Shown: piece after piece, positions 47,545 to 56,300 of the stretch
Layout: each line of letters opens with the position of its first letter
Position numbering within the stretch: position 1 is the first letter of the stretch
Assembly (NCBI RefSeq): GCF_024701975.1
Contig: NZ_JANLNM010000001.1
Span: 1,364,001-1,428,000, forward strand
Length of the DNA stretch: 64,000 nt
Reading direction: 5' to 3'
From: Variovorax sp. ZS18.2.2
Lineage (GTDB): Bacteria; Pseudomonadota; Gammaproteobacteria; Burkholderiales; Burkholderiaceae_C
Notes under the pieces: model-generated
What the model was told of the DNA's origin: nothing
Database searches by the model: none
The model's input: the letters and a program-made list of their open reading frames with translations, nothing else
Program-made: the position numbers and the translations under genes

Positions 47545-48317
47545 AGCTGCCCTCAAGCCTGCGCTGGCTTGCCGCGCTTGTGCTGTTGCTGGCCCTGGCG
47601 GGCTGCAAGGTCGCGCTCTATTCCAACCTCAAGGAACAGGAGGCCAACGAGATCGTCGCGGCGCTGTCGGGCGAAGGCATCGGCGCGACCAAGACCAAGC
47701 TCGAAGGCGCCAACTGGCAGGTCGAGGTCGAGGAAGACCGCCTGAGCCAGGCGCTCGACGTGCTGCGCGTGCAGGGCCTGCCGGCCGAGCGCTACGTGAG
47801 CATGGGCGAGGTGTTCCAGAAGCAGGGCCTGGTGTCCACGCCTTCCGAGGAGCGCATGCGCTACATCTACGCGATGTCGCAGGAGCTCTCGCAGACGCTG
47901 CGCAGCATCGACGGCGTGGTGGACGCGCGGGTGCACGTGGTCATTCCGGCCAACGATCCGCTGAGCGAGAAGATCCGGCCCTCGTCCGCGGCGGTGTTCA
48001 TCAAGCACCGGCCTGATGTCGACCTGCGCCTCCTGGCGCCGGCGGTGAAGGACATGGTGGCGCACAGCATCGAAGGGCTCACGCACGACCAGGTATCGCT
48101 GTCACTGTTCGAGGCGCGCCGCATCGCGCGCACCACCTCCACGGGTGCGCCCGTCGGCGAGCCGATGGTGCTTGGCCTCTTCTCCACGCAGACCGCCATG
48201 GTGCTGCTGGGCCTGCTGCTGCTGGCTGCCATCTGCCTCATGGCGCTGCCGACCCTGTTGCGCCGACAAGGCCAGGACTGGCGCACCTGGATGCGTCGCC
48301 AGGTCCTGAAGCGTTGA
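47541..48317 (+). CDS. sctJ: Type III secretion lipoprotein ring subunit SctJ
   Basis: The 258 residues have a signal peptide with lipobox LAGC (Cys22). YscJ ring-building domains follow (LYSNLKEQEANEIVAAL, YAMSQELSQTLRSIDGVVDA), and a C-terminal membrane helix (MVLLGLLLLAAICLMAL) leads to a basic tail. It forms the inner of the two inner-membrane rings. It is translationally coupled to sctI by a four-base overlap. Confidence 0.95.
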   Translation: MKLPSSLRWLAALVLLLALAGCKVALYSNLKEQEANEIVAALSGEGIGATKTKLEGANWQVEVEEDRLSQALDVLRVQGLPAERYVSMGEVFQKQGLVSTPSEERMRYIYAMSQELSQTLRSIDGVVDARVHVVIPANDPLSEKIRPSSAAVFIKHRPDVDLRLLAPAVKDMVAHSIEGLTHDQVSLSLFEARRIARTTSTGAPVGEPMVLGLFSTQTAMVLLGLLLLAAICLMALPTLLRRQGQDWRTWMRRQVLKR

Positions 48318-48345
48318 CCGACCCGAACGCAATCAGAACGCACCC

Positions 48346-49056
48346 ATGCAAGCGCCGGCCACCGCACCCATCCCCCCCGCGGCCATGCCCGGCCCGATGG
48401 ACCTGGTGCGCCTGGTGATGCGCTTCAACCTGCACCCTGAGGCCGACCTGCATCCGAGCTGGCTGCCGGCGAACTGGCCGGTGCGGCATCGCTCGGTGGC
48501 GCGCATGGGACCGGCCGGCCGCGCGGTGCTGGCTGTGCTGCTGCGGCGGGAGCAGGCGAAGGGTTCGGTGCAGCCCCAGGCCGCGGCCGACTACAACTTC
48601 GATTCGCGCCTGAAGCGCCTCGCGCTGCTCGATGCGGCGTCGCTGCGCCGCTTGGCCGCTTACCTCGGCTTCTGCGCGCACCTGCCGCTCTTCAAGGTGC
48701 GCGGCGGCGCGGGCCTGCAGATCCGTCGCCAGGCACGCCGCTTCGACAGTGACGCGGTTGACTTCGTGCTCGACCGCGTGCCCCAGCTCACCGAACTTCG
48801 CATGGACAGCGCCGTGGTGCAGCAGCGGCCCATCGCCACCGGCCGCGTGGTGCTCGACCGCGGCTACCGCCTGCTGCTGGGCGCGGCCGCATCCGAAGGG
48901 GAGCTTGTGCTCCAGCGCCTGAAGCACAAGCTGCCGCGCCGCATCTCCGCCTTGAGCGTGCCGGTCTTCGAGCCGCGCCAGGCCTTGCAACTCAACGAAC
49001 TGATGCTCTCGTGCATCGTTCCCGAAAGACTGCCGCAATGGGACTGGCTTTTCTGA
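48346..49056 (+). CDS. sctK: Type III secretion sorting-platform protein SctK (HrpD/YscK-like)
   Basis: The 236 residues match the weakly conserved SctK family in position, size and pattern. An N-terminal FNLHPEADLHPSWLPANWP block and RRLAAYLGFCAHLP are visible. SctK links SctQ pods to the inner-membrane ring. The gene lies between sctJ and sctL as in Hrp loci. It overlaps sctL by 19 bases. Confidence 0.75.
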   Translation: MQAPATAPIPPAAMPGPMDLVRLVMRFNLHPEADLHPSWLPANWPVRHRSVARMGPAGRAVLAVLLRREQAKGSVQPQAAADYNFDSRLKRLALLDAASLRRLAAYLGFCAHLPLFKVRGGAGLQIRRQARRFDSDAVDFVLDRVPQLTELRMDSAVVQQRPIATGRVVLDRGYRLLLGAAASEGELVLQRLKHKLPRRISALSVPVFEPRQALQLNELMLSCIVPERLPQWDWLF

Positions 49057-49667
49057 TCACCACCGACAACCTGCAGCTCCTGAGCGAGCGCAAGGTGTTG
49101 AAGGAAAACGAATACGCGGCGCTGCTCGATGCATCGGCCGTGGTGGACACCGCACGCCAGGAAGCGCGCCGCATCACCCAGCAGGCGCTGCACGACGCCG
49201 AGGCGAGCCGCCAGCAGGGCTACGAAGAAGGGCTCAAGCGCGCGAGAGCCGAATACGCGCGCCAGCTGGTGTCCGAGAGCATGGCAGCCGAGCGGCAGCT
49301 GCATTCGCTGCGCAGCGCGATGGCGCAGATCGTGGTCAAGGCCGTGGGCAAGTTCATCGCCGACGCGCGGCCTGAGGCCCTGTTCGAAGCCGCGCTGATG
49401 CGCGTGGACACGCTGATCCGCAGCGAACCCTTCATCAGCGTGCGCGTGGCGCCTGCGCAGGAGGCCTCGATGCGCGAGGTGCTGGCCCGGCTGCGGGACG
49501 AAGCCCAATGGCACATGACGGTGAGCGTCGTGGCCGACCCGGCACTCGCCATCGGCGCGTGCGTGGTGCAGACGGCATCGGGCACGCTGGAGCTGGGCGT
49601 CGATGCGCAGCTCGAAGCCTTCCGGCGCGCGGTCGAGCGCGGCGATGGTGCGGAGGCCAAACGATGA
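49038..49667 (+). CDS. sctL: Type III secretion ATPase regulator SctL (HrpE/YscL-like)
   Basis: The 209 residues begin [21 protein letters not shown] long charged helix (residues 30-90, rich in Ala, Arg and Gln) leads to a FliH/YscL C-terminal domain. It is the stator that tethers the SctN ATPase to the sorting platform. The ATG at 49038 lies inside the end of sctK. The stop overlaps the sctN ATG. Confidence 0.88.
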   Translation: MGLAFLITTDNLQLLSERKVLKENEYAALLDASAVVDTARQEARRITQQALHDAEASRQQGYEEGLKRARAEYARQLVSESMAAERQLHSLRSAMAQIVVKAVGKFIADARPEALFEAALMRVDTLIRSEPFISVRVAPAQEASMREVLARLRDEAQWHMTVSVVADPALAIGACVVQTASGTLELGVDAQLEAFRRAVERGDGAEAKR

Positions 49668-51025
49668 GCGCGCCGCAGCAACAGATCACCTCCGACGCAG
49701 CGCTCGGCATCGTCGCCGACCTGGAGCAGGTCTTCGGTCGCGTGATGCCCGTGGCCATGCGCGGTCGGGTGAGCAAGGCCGTCGGCATGCTGATCGACGC
49801 CACCGGCATCCAGGCCCACGTGGGTGAGCTCTGCGAGCTGGTCACGCCGGGCGAGCCGCCGCTCCTGGCCGAGGTGGTGGGCTTTCGCAACAACACCGCC
49901 ATCCTCACGCCGCTCGGCCCGATCACCGGCATCTCGGCGCTGACCGAGGTGGTACCGACCGGGCGCGGCCATGTCTGTCCCGTGGGTGCGGGCTTGCTGG
50001 GCCGCGTGCTCGATGCGCTGGGCCAGCCCATCGATGACCTCGGCCCGCTTGCCACCCACACGCGGCTGCCGGTGCACCGCGAGCCGGTGAGCCCGCTCGC
50101 GCGCCGCATGATCGATGCGCCGATGGCCACCGGCATCCGCGCGGTGGATGCGTTGCTCACCGTCGGCGAAGGCCAGCGCATCGGCGTGTTCGCGCCGCCC
50201 GGCGTGGGCAAGAGCACCTTGCTCGGCATGCTCGCGCGCGGCTCGACCGCCGAGGTGAACGTGATCGCGCTCATCGGCGAACGTGGGCGCGAGGTGAAGG
50301 AATTCATCGAGCACAACCTCGGCCCCGAAGGCCTGGCCAAGACTGTGATGGTGGTCTCCACCTCCGACCGGCCGCCGATGGAGCGCATCAAGTCGGCCTA
50401 TGTGGCGACCACCATCGCCGAACACTTTCGCGACCAGGGCAAGAAGGTGCTGCTGTTGGTCGATTCGCTCACGCGCTTTGCACGCGCGCAGCGCGAGATC
50501 GGCCTCGCAAGCGGCGAGCCGCCGACGCGGCGCAGCTATCCACCCTCGATCTTCTCGATGCTGCCGCAACTGCTGGAGCGCGCGGGGCAGGGCAAGACCG
50601 GCTCGATCACTGCCGTGTATTCGGTGCTGACCGAGGGCGACGAAGAGAACGACCCCATCGCCGAAGAGGTGCGCTCGATCCTCGACGGTCACATCGTGCT
50701 GTCGCGCAAGATCGCGGCGGCCAACCGCTATCCGGCCATCGACGTGCTGGCGAGCATCAGCCGCGTGATGCCGCTGGTGACCACGCGCGAGCACGGCGCG
50801 GCGGCGGCGCATTTCCGCAGCCTGCTGGCCAAGTACCAGGAGATGGAACTGCTGGTGCAGATCGGCGAGTACCGGCCCGGCAGTGATGCGCTGGCCGACG
50901 AGGCGATCCAGGCGCGGCCCGCGATGCTGGACTTTCTTTCGCAGCCGCCGAAGACCAGCCAGCCGTTCGAGCAGTCCATTGCCGCGCTGCTGCGCCAGGC
51001 ACCCCGCACGGAGCGCGCGAAATGA
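49664..51025 (+). CDS. sctN: Type III secretion ATPase SctN
   Basis: The 453 residues form the hexameric F1-like ATPase that strips chaperones and unfolds substrates. Walker A is APPGVGKST with Lys183. Walker B and the following block ([40 protein letters not shown]) are canonical. The start at 49664 overlaps the sctL stop and the stop overlaps sctO, both as ATGA. Confidence 0.96.
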   Translation: MSAPQQQITSDAALGIVADLEQVFGRVMPVAMRGRVSKAVGMLIDATGIQAHVGELCELVTPGEPPLLAEVVGFRNNTAILTPLGPITGISALTEVVPTGRGHVCPVGAGLLGRVLDALGQPIDDLGPLATHTRLPVHREPVSPLARRMIDAPMATGIRAVDALLTVGEGQRIGVFAPPGVGKSTLLGMLARGSTAEVNVIALIGERGREVKEFIEHNLGPEGLAKTVMVVSTSDRPPMERIKSAYVATTIAEHFRDQGKKVLLLVDSLTRFARAQREIGLASGEPPTRRSYPPSIFSMLPQLLERAGQGKTGSITAVYSVLTEGDEENDPIAEEVRSILDGHIVLSRKIAAANRYPAIDVLASISRVMPLVTTREHGAAAAHFRSLLAKYQEMELLVQIGEYRPGSDALADEAIQARPAMLDFLSQPPKTSQPFEQSIAALLRQAPRTERAK

Positions 51026-51507
51026 GCGTCGACTGGAAGCTCCTTGCCGACGTGCGCGAGCGCCAGAAAACCGCCGCGATGGGCGTGGTCGCGCGTGATC
51101 GTGCCGCCGCCGAAGAAAGCCAGGCGCAGTTGCGTCAGGCCGAGGCCGCGCAGCAGCAGCAGGTGCAGAACAAGCTGCTGCACTGGGAAGCGACACGCGG
51201 CGCAATGTCGGGCGGCCAGGTCAGCGTGGCGGAGTTCCGCAGCGCAGGCGCATGGAGCGGCGCGCTCGATGCGCAGATTGCCGAGGCCGGCCAGGTCACC
51301 GCACAGGCCGCGCGGGCGCACTCCGAACGCGAGCAGGTTCTGGAAGAAAGCCGCCGGCAATTGCGCGCAGCGCATGGCGAGCTGGAAAAAGCCCAGCAGA
51401 TGCAGCAGCGCGCCCGTTCGGAGCACCTGCACCTGCAGGAGCAGCGTCTGGAAGACACCAACGAAGAGAGCACCGCACAGGCCTGGGCCATGCGACGGCC
51501 CGCCTAG
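51022..51507 (+). CDS. sctO: Type III secretion stalk protein SctO (YscO/FliJ-like)
   Basis: The 161 residues are almost entirely charged helix and coiled coil ([20 protein letters not shown] near the start). This fits the SctO/FliJ stalk that sits in the ATPase ring and contacts SctV. Sequence is poorly conserved in this family, so the call relies on position between sctN and sctT, size and helical content. It is coupled to sctN by a four-base overlap. Confidence 0.8.
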   Translation: MSVDWKLLADVRERQKTAAMGVVARDRAAAEESQAQLRQAEAAQQQQVQNKLLHWEATRGAMSGGQVSVAEFRSAGAWSGALDAQIAEAGQVTAQAARAHSEREQVLEESRRQLRAAHGELEKAQQMQQRARSEHLHLQEQRLEDTNEESTAQAWAMRRPA

Positions 51508-51520
51508 GAACGCAGCAGCC

Positions 51521-52300
51521 ATGGAAAGCTTCGAACTCGGCAACATGGAGCAGTTCTTCGCGAGCGTGGTGCTCACGCTGCCGCGGCTGTTCGCGATCTT
51601 CGCGGTCGTGCCTTTTCTCTCGGGCGGCATGATCACCGGCACGGTGCGCAACGGCATCCTGCTGATGCTCGCGATCTTCATGTCACCGGTCGCAGGCGAG
51701 GTGCCGGCCGCCTCGATGACCACCTGGGTGCTCATCGCGGGCAAGGAGGCGCTGATCGGCGTGATGCTGGGCCTGGGCTTCGGCATCTTCATCTGGGCCA
51801 TCCAGAGCGTGGGCGACCTGATCGACTTTCAGACGGGGTCCAGCAACGCCTCGTTCTTCGACCCGGTGGCCGGTCACGAGAACGGCGCGACCAGCGAGTT
51901 CCTGGGCTGGATGGTCATCACGCTGTTCGTGTCGGCGGGCGGGCTGCTCGCGATGCTGGGCGTGATCGTCGACTCCTACCGCATCTGGCCTGTCGGCTCC
52001 TTCTTTCCCAACCTGGGCCTGGTGCTGGAGCAGTTCGCGGTGCGCCAGGGCGACACGCTGTTCCTGTGGATCGTGAAGCTGGCCTCGCCGGTCATCGTGG
52101 TGCTGCTGCTGGTGGAGCTGGGCGTGGGCCTGGTGGGCCGGGTGGCGCCGCAACTCAACGTGTTCGTCTTCGCGCAGCCGCTCAAGAGCCTGCTCGCGCA
52201 TTTGATGATGCTGCTGTTCCTGTTCTTCGTGTACGAGTCGCTGCAGGAATTCCTGCGGCCCGAGAACGGCGTGCTCGATTTCCTGAGGTCCACGCTCTAG
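51521..52300 (+). CDS. sctT: Type III secretion export apparatus protein SctT
   Basis: The 259 residues have about six to seven membrane segments with the YscT/HrcT/FliR pattern: PFLSGGMITGTVRNGI, SVGDLIDFQTGSSNASFFDP and QPLKSLLAHLMMLLFLFF. It forms the export gate with SctR and SctS. The ATG at 51521 is 13 bases after sctO; a longer frame upstream is out of frame with sctO. Confidence 0.94.
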   Translation: MESFELGNMEQFFASVVLTLPRLFAIFAVVPFLSGGMITGTVRNGILLMLAIFMSPVAGEVPAASMTTWVLIAGKEALIGVMLGLGFGIFIWAIQSVGDLIDFQTGSSNASFFDPVAGHENGATSEFLGWMVITLFVSAGGLLAMLGVIVDSYRIWPVGSFFPNLGLVLEQFAVRQGDTLFLWIVKLASPVIVVLLLVELGVGLVGRVAPQLNVFVFAQPLKSLLAHLMMLLFLFFVYESLQEFLRPENGVLDFLRSTL

Positions 52301-52310
52301 CGGGCCCGCC

Positions 52311-53342
52311 ATGGCAGAAAAAGACCAGGCCCCCACCGCCAAGCGCTTGCGCGATGCACGCAAGCGCGGCGAGGTGGTGTTCAGCACCGACCTGGCTTCC
52401 ACGGTGGTGTTCGTGGTGGTCGTGCTGTCGCTGTGGCTGGGCGGCCACCTCATCTACAGCCTGCTGCGCGAACTGTGGCTGCACGCAACCAGCACCACCT
52501 TGCTGACTGCGCCCGAGGACCGCTTCGCCGAGCTGCTGCTGCACACCGGCGAGACGCTGGTGTGGGGGACGCTGCCGATCATGGCGATCACCGCCGCGGC
52601 GGGCATCGTCGGCTCGCTGTTCCAGGTCGGCGGCGTGGCGGCCTGGGAGCGGCTGAAGCCCGACGTGAACCGGCTGAACCCGGCCGAGGGCCTGACCCGC
52701 ATCTTCTCCACGCGCAGCCTCATCAACCTCTTGAAGATGTGCACCAAGACCGCGTTGCTGGCCTTGCTGATGTTCGTGGTGGTGCGCGGCTTCGTCGACA
52801 CCGCGCTCAAGCTGGGCTATGCGCGGCCCGAGGGAATCATGACGGCCGCCGCCCACATGGTGCTGGTCGCCTTCGGCTGGGCGGTGGTGATCTACGCGGT
52901 GATGGCCGCGGTCGACTACGTGCACGAGCACCACGAGTTCATGAAGCAGCAGCGGATGTCCATCGAGGAGATCCGCCAGGAATACAAGGAGATGGAGGGC
53001 GACCCCATCAACCGCTCGCGGCGCCGCTCGGCCTACTTCGAGGCGGTGTACGCGAGCCTGAGCGACCGGGTGCGCGCGTCGTCGGCGGTGATCCATTCGC
53101 CGCGCATCGCCATCGCCCTGCAGTACCTGGGCGAAACCGACCTGCCGCGCGTCATTGCGCGCGGCGAGGGCGAGGTCGCCGCGCAGATCCGGCGCTTCGC
53201 GAGCGAAGGGCTGATCCCGACCGAATTCGAGCCCTCCCTGGCCGAGCGCATCTACGAAGAGGTGCCGCAGGACCAGCCGATCCCGCGCGCGCTGTATGCG
53301 CCCGTGGCCAAGCTGCTGCGCTGGGCGCAGGGCAATGAATGA
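52311..53342 (+). CDS. sctU: Type III secretion substrate-switch protein SctU with degenerate NPTH motif
   Basis: The 343 residues begin with the family start AEKDQAPTAKRLRDARKRGE, followed by four membrane segments and a cytosolic domain. In the cytosolic domain the conserved self-cleavage motif NPTH reads SPR (residues 263-265, preceded by His262). The cleaving Asn is therefore Ser, and one residue with the His is deleted. Flanking family sequence is intact (IAIALQYLGETDLPRV). Self-cleavage normally sets substrate switching; here it should not occur. The last codon overlaps a 15-codon mini-ORF (53342-53389) leading to the giant gene. Confidence 0.93.
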   Translation: MAEKDQAPTAKRLRDARKRGEVVFSTDLASTVVFVVVVLSLWLGGHLIYSLLRELWLHATSTTLLTAPEDRFAELLLHTGETLVWGTLPIMAITAAAGIVGSLFQVGGVAAWERLKPDVNRLNPAEGLTRIFSTRSLINLLKMCTKTALLALLMFVVVRGFVDTALKLGYARPEGIMTAAAHMVLVAFGWAVVIYAVMAAVDYVHEHHEFMKQQRMSIEEIRQEYKEMEGDPINRSRRRSAYFEAVYASLSDRVRASSAVIHSPRIAIALQYLGETDLPRVIARGEGEVAAQIRRFASEGLIPTEFEPSLAERIYEEVPQDQPIPRALYAPVAKLLRWAQGNE

Positions 53343-53379
53343 TGAATCTTGAAGAACCTGTGATCGAAAGGAACACCCC

Positions 53380-56300
53380 ATGGTCATGATTGCAGATGGA
53401 GGCGGCACCGTACGCGTGCCGGTGAACCTTCCCAACCCCGTGAACCAGCCGCAGCAGCCTGCGAGCTCGCCCGAGTCGGATGCCGCCGCGCGCGCACGGG
53501 AACTGCAGCGCCAGCTCGATGCATTGCTGGAAAAACTGCGCCAGGCGCAACGCGAGGCCGACGCAGCGCGCCAGCGCGCCATCGATGCGCAGAAGCAGGC
53601 CCAGAAGGTCAAGGACCAGGCCACGGCCGCGGAGACGCAGGCCCAGAAGACCAAGGACCTTGCCGACATCAACAAGGCCAAGAAGGCCCAGCAGGACGCC
53701 AAGCTCGAGGACGCGCGCGCGAAGAGCGCGAGCGCCGATGCCAACCTGAAGGACAAGGACGTCAACCTGATCAACGCCCAGGTCGACCAGAAGAAGGAGC
53801 AGCAGAAGAGCCCCGAGGCCAAGGCGTCCCCGGAAACCGACCAGAAGGTGCAGGACGCGCAGACCAGCCGCAACGACGCGAAGACGACCGACGACCTCTC
53901 CAAGCTCTATCTCGACTCGCAGGAGAAGGAGAGCAAGGCGCGGGACGCCGAGGCGAAGGTCGTCGAGCTGACGCCGCCCGCGAGCAAGCCGCAGGCCGTC
54001 ATCACCGACAAGGAGCGCACCGACCTCTCGAATGCGCAGGGCACGGCCACGAAGCTGCGGAACGAGGCCAATGCCGCGAACACGAAATTCACCGACGCTG
54101 TCGGCGCCGACGCGCAGACCGAGTTCTACGGCAGTCCGCCGCCGAGCCAGACCGTGACGCAGCCGTTTCCCACGGTGCAGGCGACGACGCCGATCTCCAC
54201 CGATCCGCTGCACTCGCCGCTGTTGCAGCTGCTGCAGGTGCAGTCGCGCCCGCAATTTCCAACGAGCAGCAACGGCCTGCTGCTCGCCCCCCTGACGCCC
54301 GCGGGGCAGAGCAACAACACGCTGCTGGCACCGACGACCTTTCCCTCGACGTTGACCGCATCGTCCTTCGGCACGGGGCAGCCCCCGCTGCTCAGCAGCA
54401 CGTTCCTGCCCAAGCCCACGGCGGTGACGCCGGAGGTGACCAAGACGCTCTCGGCCATTGCGGACGGCAAGAGCGTCGAGCAGATCGCCAAGGACCGGAA
54501 CATCGGGCAGGACAAGGTGATCTCGGAGGCCAGCGCCTCGGGCATCGGGATCGTGTCGGGCAAGCCCGACGGCGACAAGCAGGTCACGACCGTGACCAAG
54601 GGCGGCTCTTCGCTCTCCTACACGCACGATGTCAAGGAAAAGACAGTCACGGTGAAGGGCAGCATCGCCGACCCCACCGCGCCCGGCGGCAAGAAAACCA
54701 TCGAGGCGACCGAGGACGGCAAGGGACGCTACAGCCACGTGACCAAGGACGAGAAGGCCGGCACGACCACCACGACCACCATCGACCCCCAGGCCGGCAC
54801 CCGCACCGAGAGCGTGGTGGACAAGAACGGCCTGCGCGTCGACACCACGACCTCGCTGACCGGCGCGAAGATCACGCGCCCCGTGGGCGAGCGCGAGGGC
54901 TATCTGGACTTCGCCAAGGCCGTGGGCCGCACACCCGAGCAGCTGTTCACGCTGAACCCCACGGTCGACTACGGCAAGCCGCTCAAGCCGGGGCAGGAAC
55001 TGGTGGTGTCGGACGTGACCACCACCGTGAAGACCTACAACAAGGACGGCAGCACACTGGAGCGGACCGTGGCCAGCGACGGCACCGTGCAGGCCGTGGC
55101 CACCACGGCAAGCGGCCACCGCACCGTGCTCGAAGGCAAGCCGGACGTGAGGAGCGGCCCGGGCGAGACCGCGCGCAAGGCGATCTTCGAGGACAACAAG
55201 CCCCTGGCCGAAGTGGCCAAGAGCATGGGCCTGACCGAAGAGCAGGTGCTGGCGGCGCTGCCCGAGGGCACGGTGGAGGTGACCAAGCCCACCTCCGACA
55301 ACGGCGACGTCGAGTCGCGCACGATGTACGACCCCATCACCGACCGCGTGGTGATCGAGTCGCACGACTGGCAGCACGACGACATCAACCGGCAGGTCGT
55401 CAACGAGAAGTCCACGTACACGGTCCACGACATGGACCCCAAGACCAAGCAGCCGGTGGCCGTGGAAAAGACCGGCGGGCTGGCTTACCTGCAGAAGCAG
55501 GCGGAAAACAAGGCCGAATTTGCCGCCAGCTACGACACGCAGATCGCCGACATCGACAAGAACATGCGCCTCTACAACCGCATGGGCGAGCCGACGACCG
55601 ACCTGCGCGCGGATCGCAAGGCGCTGGTCGAGAAGCAGAACGCCGCCAAGGGCGAGGTGACGATCGCCGGTGCGCAATACACGGCCGCGCTCACCAAGAA
55701 CCAGCAGGTGGTGCTCGACAAGCAGGCCGCCATCGCCTACCAGAACCATTCGTACGCGCGCCCCGGCAGCCAGGAAAAAGCCGATGCGGCCACCGTGCTG
55801 GACATCAAGCTCGCGGCGCTGGACAACGTCGACCGGCTGGTGGACCTGGCCAACAAGGACGTGACGCTGGCCAAGACCGGCCTGGACAAGCAGATCAACG
55901 ACACCGCCAAGGCCAACGCCGACACCAACCTGCAGACCGAGTTCCAGAAATGGAAGAACGACGTCTGGATGTGGCAGACCGTCGACAAGAAGACGGCCGA
56001 CAAGATGAAGGCCGAGGGCCAGGTGCCCTCGACGCGCATCTTCTCCGACTTGAAGCAGGAGAACGACATGGCCTGGGAGGCCTTCGTTTCCCAGCAGAAG
56101 GACGCGGACAAGTACGGCGACGAGTACCTCACGCCGGAGGAGCTCCCCGCACGCAATGCCTGGCTGGCCCGCAACAAGACCAGCGACGACGCGGTGGCCA
56201 GCGACCTGCGCTACGACGACGCGCTGAGCGCGAGCACCAAGGCCGGCACGCACCTGTCGCAGGGCGACCTCGACCGCCTGCAGCAGAAGAAGGACGCCTG

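Noticed and set aside
39187..53342. Flagellar export genes
   Set aside because: A secretin, an FHA-type SctD, a YscJ lipoprotein, SctK and SctI are present and no flagellar rod, hook or motor genes are seen, so the locus is an injectisome.
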